The notes under the pieces are model-generated. The model saw nothing but the letters and a program-made list of their open reading frames with translations, ran no database searches and was not told where the DNA came from. Made by a program: the position numbers and the translations under genes. 64,000 bases of DNA. It comes from Paracidovorax valerianellae. GTDB lineage: Bacteria; Pseudomonadota; Gammaproteobacteria; Burkholderiales; Burkholderiaceae_C. The stretch covers positions 423,635-487,634 of the forward strand of contig NZ_FMZC01000004.1 of assembly GCF_900102625.1 (NCBI RefSeq), in the 5' to 3' direction. Shown here one piece after another: positions 35,370 to 45,524 of this stretch (positions within the stretch are counted from its first letter, which is position 1; each line of letters opens with the position of its first letter).

Positions 35370-36140
35370 GTGGCCTCGGTGCTGGTGCTCGCGCTGGCGG
35401 GTTGCGCCACATCGCCCCCGCCCGATGCGATGGTCATCGGCACGGTGTTCTCGCGCGAGCGCCTTTATGTGCCGCCTGACGAACCAGCCGTGTTCGAGGC
35501 AGCGCTGCTCGACGTCTCGCGGCCCGACGCACCGCCCACCGTGCTGGGGCGCCAGCGCATCGAACTGCCGGGGCCGCCGCCGTATCAGCTGAAGATTCCT
35601 TTTCGGTCCGCACTCACGCAGCCGCTGCTGCCGGGGCGCTACCGGGTTCGTGCGTCGCTGTCCCTGCAGGGCTACGTGCGGTTCGCCTCCGATGGCACCC
35701 ACCCGCTGCCGCCCGACCCGGCCTACCGGCGCGTGGATGTCGAGCTGCACCGCCTTCCTCTGGACCGAGCGACCGTGCTGGCCGAAGTGCCGCTGCGGCA
35801 GACCTATTGGCGGCTGGTGGAAATCGACGACACCGCCGTGCCGCCGGCCCCCGCGGGATCGCCCGAGCCGCATCTGGTGCTGGACAGCGAAGGAGGGCGG
35901 GCGCGCGGGGCAGGGGGCTGCAATCGCTTCCTGGCCAGCTACGCGGTGGAAGGGGTTCGTCTGCGCATCACCCAGATCAACACCACCCTGCAGCTGTGCC
36001 TGCAGACGGCCACCCTGGAAGGCAGCTTTCTGCAGGCGCTGGGCGAGGTCCGGACCTACCGCCAGGAAGGGCGGCAATTGCTGATGTTCGGCGACGAAGA
36101 TCGCGTGCTGCTGCGGCTGGAGGCCACCGAGCTGGAATGA
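35370..36140 (+). CDS. META/YbaY-domain lipoprotein
   Basis: About 256 residues. A lipobox (LVLALAGC) is followed by a YbaY-like domain (IGTVFSRERLYVPPDEPAVFEAALLDVS, residues 20-120) and a C-terminal META domain (TYWRLVEIDD, GGCNRFLASYAVEG, TTLQLCLQ). Both domain types occur in heat-shock-related envelope lipoproteins such as HslJ; the exact role is unknown. The GTG at 35370 leaves a signal peptide without basic residues. The frame is open upstream and includes ERARAAALAVA, so the true start may lie further upstream near 35301-35340 at a non-standard codon. It follows the thioredoxin gene closely. Confidence 0.78.
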   Translation: MASVLVLALAGCATSPPPDAMVIGTVFSRERLYVPPDEPAVFEAALLDVSRPDAPPTVLGRQRIELPGPPPYQLKIPFRSALTQPLLPGRYRVRASLSLQGYVRFASDGTHPLPPDPAYRRVDVELHRLPLDRATVLAEVPLRQTYWRLVEIDDTAVPPAPAGSPEPHLVLDSEGGRARGAGGCNRFLASYAVEGVRLRITQINTTLQLCLQTATLEGSFLQALGEVRTYRQEGRQLLMFGDEDRVLLRLEATELE

Positions 36141-36204
36141 GGCGGCCGCAAAGGCCGCCGGGACGTCGCCGCCACGCGATGGCGGCGTGCGCGGCAGGGG
36201 AGGG

Positions 36205-37125
36205 TCAGCCGACCAGGCGTTCGAGCGCTTCGCGGTACTTGGCCGCGGTCTTCTCGACCACTTCGCGCGGCAGGCGCGGTGCGGGCGCGGTCTTGTTCCA
36301 GGGCTTGCCGTTGATCTGGGTCTGCTCCAGCCAGTCGCGCACGAACTGCTTGTCGTAGCTGGGTGGGTTCTCGCCAGCGGCCAGCGCGCTTTCGTAGCCT
36401 TCCACGGGCCAGTAGCGCGAGCTGTCGGGTGTCAGCACCTCGTCCATCAGCACCAGCGTGCCATCGGGAGCCAGGCCGAATTCGAACTTCGTGTCGGCAA
36501 TGATCATGCCCTTTTCGAGGGCGATGGCCGCGGCCTCCTGGTAGATGGCGATGCTGATGTCGCGGATCTTCGTGGCCAGTTCGATGCCGATCATCTCCAC
36601 CGTGCGCTCGAAGGTGATGTTCTCGTCGTGCTCGCCCATCGCGGCCTTGGCGGCCGGCGTGTAGATGGGCTGTGGCAGCTTGGCCGCGTTGGTCAGGCCC
36701 TCGGGCAATTGCACGCCGCACACGGCGCGAGATTCCTGGTATTCCTTCCAGCCGCTGCCGGCCAGGTAGCCCCGCACCACGGCTTCCACGGGGATCGGCT
36801 TCAAGCGCTGCACCAGCATCGAACGGCCTCGCACCTGGGACGCTTCGTCCGGCGTCACCACGCTCTCGGGGTCTTCGCCCGTCAGGTGGTTGGGGCACAG
36901 ATGCCCCAGCTTGTCGAACCAGAACAGCGCCATCTGCGTGAGCAGTTCGCCCTTGCCGGGAATCGGCTCGCCCATGATCACGTCGAAGGCCGAAAGGCGG
37001 TCGCTGGCCACCATCAGGATGCGGTCGTCGCCCACGGCGTAGTTGTCGCGCACCTTGCCGCGCGCAAGCAGCGGCAGGGACGTGAGGGCGGAGGTGTGCA
37101 GTGCGGAGGAAAGGGGCAAGGTCAT
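36205..37125 (-). CDS. purC: SAICAR synthase
   Basis: Joins CAIR and aspartate to give SAICAR, following PurE in purine synthesis. 306 residues, the long form found in betaproteobacteria. Landmarks: [58 protein letters not shown] and [15 protein letters not shown]. It lies upstream of purEK in the same direction, but two plus-strand genes (thioredoxin and lipoprotein) separate them, so it cannot share their transcript simply. Upstream lies the 420-base region leading to hpf. Confidence 0.96.
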   Translation of the reverse strand: MTLPLSSALHTSALTSLPLLARGKVRDNYAVGDDRILMVASDRLSAFDVIMGEPIPGKGELLTQMALFWFDKLGHLCPNHLTGEDPESVVTPDEASQVRGRSMLVQRLKPIPVEAVVRGYLAGSGWKEYQESRAVCGVQLPEGLTNAAKLPQPIYTPAAKAAMGEHDENITFERTVEMIGIELATKIRDISIAIYQEAAAIALEKGMIIADTKFEFGLAPDGTLVLMDEVLTPDSSRYWPVEGYESALAAGENPPSYDKQFVRDWLEQTQINGKPWNKTAPAPRLPREVVEKTAAKYREALERLVG

Positions 37126-37546
37126 GGTGGGTGAAGCGATTGCGAACGGGAAAGCCGCGGCTTTCGGCGGCAGGGCCGGCCAGCCCGCGATTTTAGGGCG
37201 CGTGCCGAAGCCGCGAAATCAGGGGGAGTTTGCGGAAAAAAGGAGGGTGCAGCGCGGCACGTGGAGAGCGCTCCCGTGCTTGAGGAACCGGTGCGCTGCC
37301 GGCGCTGGCGATGGGCGCCAGGCGCCTCCAGCGGCAGCGGAGCAAAGCCGGCCCATTGTGCGCCGTTTTGCGGCCCTTGGCACCTTGGCCGCCAAGACCC
37401 GCCCGCCGACTTCGGTATGCGATTGCAATTCGCTGTGGCCGGGCGCATAGTCAATCCAACACATGCATGAGTTGCCCTTTCGCCGGGCCGTCCGACCAAG
37501 ACCGTGAGGACGGCGTTTCTTCAACGAGAGCCCAGGAGGCTAGTTT
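37126..37546. other. Intergenic region between purC and hpf
   Basis: About 420 bases between two divergent genes. It contains a candidate sigma-70 promoter for hpf at 37423-37451 and the AGGAGG ribosome-binding site for hpf near 37530. No credible gene or repeat was found; open frames here have no protein-like pattern. Confidence 0.5.
37423..37451 (+). promoter_or_regulatory. Candidate sigma-70 promoter for hpf
   Basis: TTGCAA, 17 bases, CATAGT: four of six matches in each hexamer with ideal spacing. It lies about 95 bases upstream of the hpf ATG. Confidence 0.4.
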
Positions 37547-37882
37547 ATGAACCTGACGATCAGCGGTCACCACCTCGAAGTTACCCCCGCATTGCGTGCC
37601 CATGTGACGGAAAAGCTGGACATCATCAGCAAGCACTTCGACCAGGTAGTCGATGTCAAAGTGCTCCTCACGGTCGAGAAGCAAAAGGAAAAGGAAAAGC
37701 GACAACGCGCGGAATGCAATGTGCACGTGAAAGGCAGTGATCTGTTCGCCGAGAGTTCCCATTCCGACCTGTATGTGGCGGTCAACGAACTGGTGGAAAA
37801 ACTGGACCGCCAGGTGGTACGCCACAAGGACCGCATCCAGAACCATCACCATGGCGCCATCAAGCGAGAACTCGCAGTCTGA
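37547..37882 (+). CDS. hpf: Ribosome hibernation-promoting factor
   Basis: Binds the 30S decoding region and helps form inactive ribosome dimers in slow growth. 111 residues, the short HPF/YfiA type. Begins MNLTISGHHLEVTPALRAHV, with the ribosome-binding KEKEKRQRAECNVHV and DLYVAVNELVEKLDRQV. A strong AGGAGG lies 11 bases before the ATG. It is followed by a terminator, then ptsN. In many proteobacteria rpoN stands directly upstream; here it does not. Confidence 0.94.
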   Translation: MNLTISGHHLEVTPALRAHVTEKLDIISKHFDQVVDVKVLLTVEKQKEKEKRQRAECNVHVKGSDLFAESSHSDLYVAVNELVEKLDRQVVRHKDRIQNHHHGAIKRELAV

Positions 37883-37922
37883 TTTTCCGCCAGGGGCCTG
37901 AGCAGCCAAACCCTTTGCAACG

Positions 37923-37945
37923 CCGCCCTGAGGGGCGGTTTTTTT
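37923..37945 (+). terminator. Rho-independent terminator after hpf
   Basis: Stem CCGCCC / GGGCGG with a four-base loop, followed by seven T. Confidence 0.85.
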
Positions 37946-38005
37946 GTGCCCCCCTCGAAGTGCTCAGGGTTTATGCTAGGGGGTGCATAATCGCAACCCT
38001 TCACC

Positions 38006-38476
38006 ATGAACCGTCTTGCCTCCATCCTGCCTGCCGCTCAAGTGCTCGTGAGCGTCGATGCCACCAGCAAAAAGCGCGCTTTCGAAGAGGCAGGGTTGTT
38101 GTTCGAGAGCCAGCACGGCCTTTCGCGCGCCCTCATCACCGACAGCCTCTTCGCCCGCGAGCGGCTCGGCTCTACCGGATTGGGCCACGGCGTGGCCATT
38201 CCGCATGGCCGCATCAAGGGCCTGAAGGCGCCGATGGCCGCCGTGTTCCAGCTGGCCCACCCCATCGGTTTCGATGCGCCGGATGAGCAGCCGGTCGGTT
38301 TGCTGATCTTCCTGCTGGTGCCCGAGGCGGCCACGCAGAAACACCTGGAAATCCTGTCCGAGATCGCCGAGCTGCTGAGCGACGGCTCGCTGCGCGAGCG
38401 CATCAAGGGCAGCACCGATGCCTCCGAGCTGCACGGCCTGATCGCCGGTTGGCAGTCCGCCCAGGCCACGGCCTGA
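38006..38476 (+). CDS. ptsN: Nitrogen PTS enzyme IIA
   Basis: EIIA-Ntr, the terminal phosphoacceptor of the regulatory PTS; influences potassium transport and nitrogen control by protein contact. 156 residues. The active-site histidine is His67 in [15 protein letters not shown]. Begins [19 protein letters not shown]. Followed 37 bases later by hprK, a pairing typical of betaproteobacteria that lack a full sugar PTS. The hpf terminator upstream implies its own promoter or partial read-through. Trk and Kup potassium systems, possible targets, are also in this window. Confidence 0.94.
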   Translation: MNRLASILPAAQVLVSVDATSKKRAFEEAGLLFESQHGLSRALITDSLFARERLGSTGLGHGVAIPHGRIKGLKAPMAAVFQLAHPIGFDAPDEQPVGLLIFLLVPEAATQKHLEILSEIAELLSDGSLRERIKGSTDASELHGLIAGWQSAQATA

Positions 38477-38513
38477 TCCGCCGCCACCGCGACCGATCCC
38501 CGCTGAGATTCTT

Positions 38514-39467
38514 GTGAAACCCAATGTTGTCAGCGCCGATGTCCTCTTCGAGGAATTCCGCGCCGCGCTGAAGTGGGAATGGGTGGCCGGCCTCGGCGCC
38601 TCAGAGCGCCGCTTCGACGAAGTGGCGGTGCGCTCCGCGCGCTCCGGCGCCGACCTGGTGGGCTACCTCAATTACATCCATCCCTATCGGGTGCAGATCC
38701 TGGGCGAGCGCGAAACCGCCTACCTGACCAACGCCACGCCCGAAGATTGCAAGCGCCGCATCGCCCGCATCGTCACGCTGGAGCCCCCGGTGCTGGTGCT
38801 GGCCGACAGCCAGGTCGCGCCCGATGCGCTGCTGTCCATGTGCGAGCGCGCGCAGATTCCGATGTTCTCCACGCACGAGTCGTCGGCCTTCGTCATCGAC
38901 GTGCTGCGTGCGTACCTGTCCAAGCACTTCGCCGACCGCACCACGATGCACGGCGTGTTCATGGACATCCTGGGCCTGGGCGTGCTGATCACCGGCGAAT
39001 CCGGGCTGGGCAAGAGCGAACTGGGCCTGGAACTGATTTCGCGCGGCAACGGCCTGGTGGCGGACGACGCAGTGGACCTGTTTCGCATCAACCAGACCAC
39101 CATCGAAGGCAAGTGCCCCGACCTGCTGCAGAACCTGCTGGAAGTGCGCGGCATCGGCCTGCTGGACATTCGCGCGATTTTTGGCGAAACCGCAGTGCGG
39201 CGCAAGATGCGGCTCAAGCTCATCGTGCACCTGGTGCGCAAGGAAACGCTGGAGCGCGACTACGAGCGCCTGCCGTACGAGCCCCTCACGCAGGATGTCC
39301 TGGGCGTGCCCGTGCTCAAGGTGGTGATCCAGGTGGTGGCCGGCCGCAACATCGCCGTGCTGGTCGAGGCCGCCGTGCGCAACACCATCCTGAACCTGCG
39401 CGGGATCGATACCTACCAGGAATTCGTGGAGCGGCACCGTCGCGCCATGGAGCGCGACGGCTCCTGA
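38514..39467 (+). CDS. hprK: HPr kinase/phosphorylase
   Basis: Phosphorylates and dephosphorylates a serine of HPr. 317 residues: N-terminal domain to about residue 135, then the catalytic domain with P-loop [14 protein letters not shown] (Gly161-Ser168), His146 in [25 protein letters not shown] and the HprK signature [10 protein letters not shown]. The start is GTG at 38514 ([15 protein letters not shown]). Downstream rapZ, the usual neighbour, is absent; fur on the other strand follows. Confidence 0.94.
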   Translation: MKPNVVSADVLFEEFRAALKWEWVAGLGASERRFDEVAVRSARSGADLVGYLNYIHPYRVQILGERETAYLTNATPEDCKRRIARIVTLEPPVLVLADSQVAPDALLSMCERAQIPMFSTHESSAFVIDVLRAYLSKHFADRTTMHGVFMDILGLGVLITGESGLGKSELGLELISRGNGLVADDAVDLFRINQTTIEGKCPDLLQNLLEVRGIGLLDIRAIFGETAVRRKMRLKLIVHLVRKETLERDYERLPYEPLTQDVLGVPVLKVVIQVVAGRNIAVLVEAAVRNTILNLRGIDTYQEFVERHRRAMERDGS

Positions 39468-39518
39468 TCCAGATCAGAGGCCGATGGCCCGGACTGCCGG
39501 GCGCGATCCCTTGGGTGA

Positions 39519-39956
39519 TCAGCGGTGGTTGTGCGACGTGGCCAGCTTGGCGCACGTGGCGCATTGGCCGTACAGCGCCATCGAGTGGTCTTGCACTACC
39601 CAGCCCTTGGCCTTGGCGACCAGCTGCTGGCGCTTTTCGATCTCGGGGTCGTAGAACTCCTCGACCTTGCCGCACACCGTGCAGATGAAGTGGTCGTGGT
39701 GCTGGCCCTCGTTGAGCTCATACACCGCCTTGCCGCTTTCGAAGTTGCTGCGGTTCAAAATACCGGCCTGCTCGAACTGCGTGAGCACGCGGTACACGGT
39801 GGCCAGGCCGATGTCCGAGCGCTCTTCGAGCAGCACGCGGAACACGTCTTCCGCGGTCATGTGGCGCTGCGCGCCTTTCTGGAAGATCTCGAGGATCTTC
39901 AGGCGCGGCAGGGTCGCCTTCAGGCCGGTGCTCTTGAGTTCGTCGATGTTCGTCAT
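39519..39956 (-). CDS. fur: Ferric uptake regulator
   Basis: Iron-responsive repressor. 145 residues: winged-helix domain ([34 protein letters not shown] recognition helix) and dimerisation domain with metal ligands in [19 protein letters not shown], plus a second CATCAK pair near the C-terminus, which could bind structural zinc. Ends in the His-rich tail SHNHR. Divergent from bamE, a common arrangement in beta- and gammaproteobacteria. Confidence 0.96.
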   Translation of the reverse strand: MTNIDELKSTGLKATLPRLKILEIFQKGAQRHMTAEDVFRVLLEERSDIGLATVYRVLTQFEQAGILNRSNFESGKAVYELNEGQHHDHFICTVCGKVEEFYDPEIEKRQQLVAKAKGWVVQDHSMALYGQCATCAKLATSHNHR

Positions 39957-40036
39957 GACAGGGGTTTCCGTGTACCAAACCAGCGTGCCAAAGCCCGGGA
40001 GAACCTGCCGCTACAATGGGTCGGATCATATCGCCT

Positions 40037-40597
40037 ATGCCTACATCCATGTCCGTTTCCGCCCGCTGCAGCGCCCGTTGGGCCCTGACCCTGTTGTTCG
40101 GCGCCAGCTTGACGGCCTGCGGCAGCTTCGATAGCGCCAGCAACCGCGTCGCCAACCTGGTCACTCCCTACAAGGTGGATGTGGTGCAGGGCAATTTTGT
40201 CTCCCGTGAACAGGTCGAGGCGCTCAAGCCCGGCATGGGGCGCCAGCAGGTCAAGGAAATCCTGGGCACGCCCCTCGTGACCAGCCTGTTCCACGCCGAC
40301 CGCTGGGAATACGTCTTCACGCTGAAACGCCCCGGCGTCGAAGTGCAGTCGCGCAAGCTCACCGTGTTCTTCAACGGCGACCTGTTCGACCGGGCCGAGG
40401 GCGACGAGATGCCCACCGAGGCAGAGTTCGTCGCCACGCTGGGCACCCGCACCCCGAAGAACAAGGTGCCGGTGCTGGAGGCGACCGAGGCCCAGCTGGC
40501 CAAGTTCCCCAAACCGGCCACGCTGCCCGAGCCCGCCGATTCCCCCGTGCCCACGCCGCCGTCCAGCTACCCGCCGCTGGAATCGTCGACTCGCTGA
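40037..40597 (+). CDS. bamE: Outer membrane assembly factor BamE
   Basis: Small lipoprotein of the BAM complex. About 186 residues from the ATG at 40037; ATGs at 40016 and 40049 are also in frame, and the exact start is unsure. Lipobox LTAC (Cys28 by this start), followed by the SmpA/OmlA domain: VVQGNFVSREQVEALKPGMGRQQVKEILGTPLVTSLFHADRWEYVF. The Pro-rich C-terminal tail (LPEPADSPVPTPPSSYPPLE) is longer than in E. coli. TACAAT at 40012-40017 could be a -10 element but no -35 is convincing. Divergent from fur; dapB follows. Confidence 0.92.
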   Translation: MPTSMSVSARCSARWALTLLFGASLTACGSFDSASNRVANLVTPYKVDVVQGNFVSREQVEALKPGMGRQQVKEILGTPLVTSLFHADRWEYVFTLKRPGVEVQSRKLTVFFNGDLFDRAEGDEMPTEAEFVATLGTRTPKNKVPVLEATEAQLAKFPKPATLPEPADSPVPTPPSSYPPLESSTR

Positions 40598-40653
40598 TTC
40601 CCGCCGGCCAGGGCCTGGTGCACACCGGCCCTGCGGCTTAGCCGCTTTTTTGC

Positions 40654-41502
40654 ATGACCGCCTCCAACACCCCGACCGCCTCTTCCTCCACCCCCTGCCG
40701 CGTGGCGGTTGCCGGGGCGTCCGGCCGCATGGGCCGCATGCTGATCGAGGCCATCCGCGCCACCGACGGCGAATGCGTGCTGGCAGGCGCGCTCGACGTG
40801 GCGGCCAGCCCGGCCATCGGTTCCGACGCCACGGCCTTCCTGGGCCATGCCAGCGGCGTGGCCATCACGGCCGATGTGCGCGAAGGCCTGCGCCATGCCG
40901 ACGTGTTGATCGACTTCACCCGCCCGGAAGGCACCATGGCCCACCTGGCGGTGTGCGCCGAGACGGGCGTCAAGATGGTGATCGGTACCACGGGCCTGTC
41001 GGACGCGGACAAGGCCGAGATCGCCGCCGCCAGCGCGCGCACGGCCATCATGCTGTCCCCCAACATGAGCGTGGGCGTGAACGTCACGCTCAAACTGCTG
41101 GAATTGGCCGCCAAGGCCATGTCCACCGGCTACGACATCGAGATCATCGAGAGCCATCACCGCCACAAGGTGGACGCGCCCTCGGGCACCGCGCTCAAGA
41201 TGGGCGAGGTCATCGCCCAGGCCCTGGGCCGCGATCTTAAAGACTGCGCCGTCTATGCCCGCGAAGGCATCACCGGCGAGCGCGATCCATCCAGCATCGG
41301 GTTTTCGGCGATCCGCGGCGGCGACATCGTGGGCGACCACACCGTGATGTTCGCCGGTACCGGCGAGCGCATCGAGATCACCCACAAATCCGCCAGCCGC
41401 ACGACCTACGCGCAGGGCAGCCTGCGCGCCGTGCGATTCCTCGCCGCGCACAAGACCGGCCTGTTCGACATGTTCGACGTGCTGGGCCTGAACGCCGCCT
41501 GA
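40654..41502 (+). CDS. dapB: 4-Hydroxy-tetrahydrodipicolinate reductase
   Basis: Second committed step of lysine/diaminopimelate synthesis, NAD(P)H-dependent. 282 residues. N-terminal nucleotide site [18 protein letters not shown], catalytic/substrate block [22 protein letters not shown] (His-His and Lys) and [13 protein letters not shown] Thr/Ser-rich N-terminal extension of about 14 residues ([14 protein letters not shown]) precedes the fold. It is the second gene of a bamE-dapB-exbB-exbD run on the plus strand. Confidence 0.96.
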   Translation: MTASNTPTASSSTPCRVAVAGASGRMGRMLIEAIRATDGECVLAGALDVAASPAIGSDATAFLGHASGVAITADVREGLRHADVLIDFTRPEGTMAHLAVCAETGVKMVIGTTGLSDADKAEIAAASARTAIMLSPNMSVGVNVTLKLLELAAKAMSTGYDIEIIESHHRHKVDAPSGTALKMGEVIAQALGRDLKDCAVYAREGITGERDPSSIGFSAIRGGDIVGDHTVMFAGTGERIEITHKSASRTTYAQGSLRAVRFLAAHKTGLFDMFDVLGLNAA

Positions 41503-41519
41503 CGGCCGGCGCGCACGCG

Positions 41520-42209
41520 ATGGACGGCCTGCACTGGTGGCGTCAGGGCGACGCGGTCACCCAGATCAGCGCGCTGCTGCTGCTGGCCATGTCGGTCGCC
41601 AGCTGGGTCGTGATTGTCTGGAAGGCACTGCTGATGCGCCGCGCGGGTGGCGACGTGGTGCGCGCCATCTCTGCTTTCTGGCAGGCCCCGTCGATCGCCT
41701 CGGCGGCGGAACGCCTCCCCACCTTTGACCGCGATGCCCTCGTGATGCCGCTGGTGCAGGCTGCAGGTGCGCTGGCCGGCGCCGGCGGCCAGGGCGCCGC
41801 CACCCTGGCCGTGCGCGGCAGCCTTTCGCAGCAGCTCACGCGCGGCCTGCGCGATGCGCTGCATGCCGTGCTGGGCCGGCTGCAGTTCGGGCAGGTGCTG
41901 CTGGCCACCGTGGGCTCCACGGCGCCTTTCGTGGGCCTGCTGGGCACGGTGTGGGGCATCTACCATGCGCTCACGGCCATGGCCGGCGCGGGCCAGATCA
42001 CCATCGACCGCGTGGCCGGGCCCGTGGGCGAGGCGCTGGTGATGACCGCCGCCGGGCTGACGGTGGCCATTCCCGCCGTGCTGGCCTACAACGTGTTCGG
42101 CCGCTTCATCGGCCGCATCGAGGCCGACCTCGAAGGCTTCGCGCGCGACCTGCGCGAACTGGTGCTGGACGACGCCGGCATCGCCCCGCTCGCTGCGGCG
42201 AACGACTGA
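41520..42209 (+). CDS. exbB: MotA/TolQ/ExbB proton channel protein
   Basis: 229-residue inner-membrane protein with three helices: ALLLLAMSVASWVVIVWKALL near the N-terminus, and two in the C-terminal half (LATVGSTAPFVGLLGTVWGIYHAL and MTAAGLTVAIPAVLAYNVF). These two carry the family's proton-channel signatures. With ExbD it energises TonB-dependent uptake, here next to fur. No tonB gene is present in the window, so TolQ-type use cannot be excluded. Starts 17 bases after dapB. Confidence 0.9.
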   Translation: MDGLHWWRQGDAVTQISALLLLAMSVASWVVIVWKALLMRRAGGDVVRAISAFWQAPSIASAAERLPTFDRDALVMPLVQAAGALAGAGGQGAATLAVRGSLSQQLTRGLRDALHAVLGRLQFGQVLLATVGSTAPFVGLLGTVWGIYHALTAMAGAGQITIDRVAGPVGEALVMTAAGLTVAIPAVLAYNVFGRFIGRIEADLEGFARDLRELVLDDAGIAPLAAAND

Positions 42210-42228
42210 CGCCGCACGCGACCGCGCC

Positions 42229-42678
42229 ATGGCATTCGGCCGCCTCGAACGCACCGCCGGGCCGCAGCCCATGAGCGACATCAACATGACGCCGCTGGTC
42301 GACGTGATGCTGGTGCTGGTGGTCATCTTCATCCTCACCGCGCCACTGCTGGCGAGTTCGATCCGCCTGGACCTGCCGCGCGCCGAGGGCGCCACGCCGG
42401 GCGCGCCGCCGCAGTCGGTCACCCTCGTGCTCGACAAGGCGGGGCAGGCTTACCTGGACGACGTGCCGCTGGCCCCGGCCGCGCTGGCCGAGCGGCTGGC
42501 GCAACTGGCCGGCCAGCGCCCCGACACCGAAGTGCAACTGCGCGCCGATGCCGCCGTGCCCTATGGCCGGGTGGTCGAGCTGATGGGCGCGGCCAACGCG
42601 GCGGGCCTGCGGCGTATCGCCTTCGTGGCCGATCCGGCCCAGGCGGCGGCCCCGGCCGCCCCGGCCGCGCCGCGTTGA
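42229..42678 (+). CDS. exbD: ExbD/TolR-family protein
   Basis: 149 residues: a short cytoplasmic N-terminus, one membrane helix (VMLVLVVIFILTAPLL) with the essential Asp just before it (DINMTPLVDVM), and a periplasmic domain ending RIAFVADPAQ. The C-terminus is Ala/Pro-rich. Partner of the upstream ExbB (19-base gap). About 160 bases separate it from leuS. Confidence 0.92.
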   Translation: MAFGRLERTAGPQPMSDINMTPLVDVMLVLVVIFILTAPLLASSIRLDLPRAEGATPGAPPQSVTLVLDKAGQAYLDDVPLAPAALAERLAQLAGQRPDTEVQLRADAAVPYGRVVELMGAANAAGLRRIAFVADPAQAAAPAAPAAPR

Positions 42679-42840
42679 TCCTTCAGTCCGGACTGCGAGA
42701 GGGTCACATTCGGGCCGCGATGGTCGGCGATGCACCGCTCGGCAGTTCGTAGAGTCCGCCAGCGGCATCGCGCCTAAAATCGCCGGCTGACATTCCGCTC
42801 ACTTTCTTTCGTGGCCGCACCGTGGCGGCCCCGCCAACCC

Positions 42841-45522
42841 ATGCAAGACAAATACAACCACACCGAGGTCGAGCGCGCCGCGCAGGGCCACTGGACGGCC
42901 ACCGACGCCTACCGCGTGACCGAGGATGCGAGCCGGAAGAAGTTCTACGCCTGCTCCATGCTGCCTTACCCCAGCGGCAAGCTGCACATGGGCCACGTGC
43001 GCAACTACACCATCAACGACATGCTCGCGCGCCAGTTGCGCATGAAGGGCATGAACGTGCTGATGCCGATGGGCTGGGACGCCTTCGGCCTGCCGGCCGA
43101 GAACGCGGCGCTCAAGAACGGCGTGCCGCCCGCGCAGTGGACGTACGACAACATCGCGTACATGAAAAAGCAGATGCAGGCGATGGGCCTGGCCATCGAC
43201 TGGTCGCGCGAAGTCGCCACCTGCGACCCGAGCTATTACCGCTGGAACCAGTGGCTGTTCCTCAAGATGCTGGAAAAGGGCATCGCCTACCGCAAGACGC
43301 AGGTCGTCAACTGGGACCCGGTGGACCAGACCGTGCTGGCCAACGAGCAGGTGATCGACGGCAAGGGCTGGCGCACGGGCGCCACGGTGGAAAAGCGCGA
43401 GATTCCGGGCTACTACCTCAAGATCACCGATTACGCCGAAGAGCTGCTCGGCTTCGTCACCGGCGACCAGCTGCCCGGCTGGCCCGAGCGCGTCAAGCTC
43501 ATGCAGGAGAACTGGATCGGCAAGAGCGAAGGCGTGCGCTTCGCCTTCCCGCATGACATCCGCGCGGCCGACGGCACGCTGATCGGCGACGGGCGCATGT
43601 ACGTCTTCACCACGCGCGCCGACACCATCATGGGCGTGACCTTCTGCGCCGTGGCGCCCGAGCACCCGCTCGCGGCCCGTGCGGCGCAGGGCAATTCGGC
43701 CATTGCCGCCTTCATCGAAGAGTGCAAGAGCGGCGGCACGACCGAGGCGGAACTGGCCACGCAGGAAAAGAAGGGCGTGCCTACGGGCCTCGTGGTGACG
43801 CACCCGCTCACCGGCGAAGAGGTGCCGGTGTGGGTCGGCAACTACGTGCTCATGGGCTACGGCGACGGCGCCGTGATGGGCGTGCCCGCGCACGACGAGC
43901 GCGACTTCGCGTTCGCGCTCAAGTACGGCATCGACATCAAGCAGGTCGTGCTGGTCGATGGCGAAACCTTCGACTACCACCACTGGCAGGACTGGTACGG
44001 CGACAAGCAGCGCGGCGTCACCGTCAACTCCGACAGCTTCAGCGGCCTGTCCTACGCCGAGGCCGTGCAGGCCGTGGCGCATGCGCTCGCGCAAAAGGGC
44101 CTGGGCGAGACCAAGACCACCTGGCGCCTGCGCGACTGGGGCGTTTCGCGCCAGCGCTACTGGGGCACGCCGATCCCGATCATCCATTGCGACGAGCACG
44201 GCGCCGTGCCCGTGCCCGAAAAAGACCTGCCGGTGGTCCTGCCCACCGACTGCGTGCCGGACGGCTCGGGCAACCCGCTGCACCACCACGAGGGCTTTCA
44301 TGCCGGCGTGACCTGCCCGGTCTGCGGCAAGGCCGCGCGCCGCGAGACCGACACCATGGACACGTTCGTGGACAGCTCGTGGTACTTCATGCGGTATTGC
44401 GACCCGAAGAACAGCGAAGCCATGGTGGCCGAAGGTGCCGACTACTGGATGCCGATGGACCAATACATCGGCGGCATCGAACACGCGATTCTTCACCTGC
44501 TGTACGCACGCTTCTGGACCAAGGTGATGCGCGACCTGGGCCTGGTGAAGATCGACGAGCCCTTCACCAAGCTGCTCACCCAGGGCATGGTGCTCAACCA
44601 CATCTACTCGCGCCGCACCGAGCAGGGTGGCAAGGAGTATTTCTGGCCGCACGACGTCGAGCACGTGCTCGACGAGGCCGGCAAGATCGTGGGCGCGAAG
44701 CTCAAGAACGCCGTCGGCAGCCTGCCCGCGGGCACGGCCATCGACTACGAGGGCGTGGGCACCATGTCCAAGTCCAAGAACAACGGCGTCGATCCGCAGG
44801 ACCTGATCGAGCGCTACGGCGCCGACACCGCCCGCCTGTACACCATGTTCACCGCGCCGCCCGAAGCCACGCTGGAGTGGAACGACGCGGCCGTGGAAGG
44901 CAGCTACCGCTTCCTGCGCCGGGTGTGGAACTTCGGCCTCAAGCTCGCGGCCATCGACAAGGACGCGGCGCTGGCCAGCGTGGCGGGCGCCTCCGCCCTG
45001 AAGGAAGTGCCGTTCGGCAAAGAGGCCAAGGCCCTGCGGCTGGAGATCCACACCGTGCTCAAGCAGGTGGATTACGACTACCAGCGCATGCAGTACAACA
45101 CCGTCGTGTCCGGCGCGATGAAGATGATCAACGCGCTGGAAGACTTCAAGGCCAAAGGCAGCGCCGGCGCGCCGGTCGCGCTGATCGAAGGCTTCGGCAT
45201 CCTGCTGCGCGTGCTGTACCCGGCCACGCCCCACATCGCGCACAGCCTGTGGAGCGGCCTGGGCTATGCCGGCGCGCTCGGCGACTTGCTCGATGCGCCG
45301 TGGCCCCAGGCCGATGCCGATGCGCTGGTGCAGGACGAGCTGGAGCTGATGCTGCAGGTCAACGGCAAGCTGCGCGGCTCCATCCGCGTGCCCGCCTCGG
45401 CCGACAAGGCCGAGATCGAGCGCGCCGCCCTCGCGAGCGAGGCTTTCGTCAAGCAGGCGGACGGCGCCACGCCCAAGAAGATCGTGGTCGTGCCGGGCCG
45501 CCTGGTCAACGTGGTCATCTGA
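42841..45522 (+). CDS. leuS: Leucyl-tRNA synthetase
   Basis: Class I aminoacyl-tRNA synthetase charging tRNA-Leu. 893 residues, within the family range. HIGH motif as [14 protein letters not shown], the CP1 editing domain with the Thr-rich [19 protein letters not shown] as [13 protein letters not shown], and a C-terminal domain ending [15 protein letters not shown]. The start at 42841 ([15 protein letters not shown]) is standard. lptE begins two bases after its stop, so translation is probably coupled. Confidence 0.97.
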   Translation: MQDKYNHTEVERAAQGHWTATDAYRVTEDASRKKFYACSMLPYPSGKLHMGHVRNYTINDMLARQLRMKGMNVLMPMGWDAFGLPAENAALKNGVPPAQWTYDNIAYMKKQMQAMGLAIDWSREVATCDPSYYRWNQWLFLKMLEKGIAYRKTQVVNWDPVDQTVLANEQVIDGKGWRTGATVEKREIPGYYLKITDYAEELLGFVTGDQLPGWPERVKLMQENWIGKSEGVRFAFPHDIRAADGTLIGDGRMYVFTTRADTIMGVTFCAVAPEHPLAARAAQGNSAIAAFIEECKSGGTTEAELATQEKKGVPTGLVVTHPLTGEEVPVWVGNYVLMGYGDGAVMGVPAHDERDFAFALKYGIDIKQVVLVDGETFDYHHWQDWYGDKQRGVTVNSDSFSGLSYAEAVQAVAHALAQKGLGETKTTWRLRDWGVSRQRYWGTPIPIIHCDEHGAVPVPEKDLPVVLPTDCVPDGSGNPLHHHEGFHAGVTCPVCGKAARRETDTMDTFVDSSWYFMRYCDPKNSEAMVAEGADYWMPMDQYIGGIEHAILHLLYARFWTKVMRDLGLVKIDEPFTKLLTQGMVLNHIYSRRTEQGGKEYFWPHDVEHVLDEAGKIVGAKLKNAVGSLPAGTAIDYEGVGTMSKSKNNGVDPQDLIERYGADTARLYTMFTAPPEATLEWNDAAVEGSYRFLRRVWNFGLKLAAIDKDAALASVAGASALKEVPFGKEAKALRLEIHTVLKQVDYDYQRMQYNTVVSGAMKMINALEDFKAKGSAGAPVALIEGFGILLRVLYPATPHIAHSLWSGLGYAGALGDLLDAPWPQADADALVQDELELMLQVNGKLRGSIRVPASADKAEIERAALASEAFVKQADGATPKKIVVVPGRLVNVVI

Positions 45523-45524
45523 CA

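Noticed and set aside
37960..37996. tatgctagggggtgcataatc before ptsN as a repeat remnant
   Set aside because: It resembles ctagggtgcata of copy F by a few bases only; no arm or ccagcgc core is present, and it may be part of the ptsN promoter.
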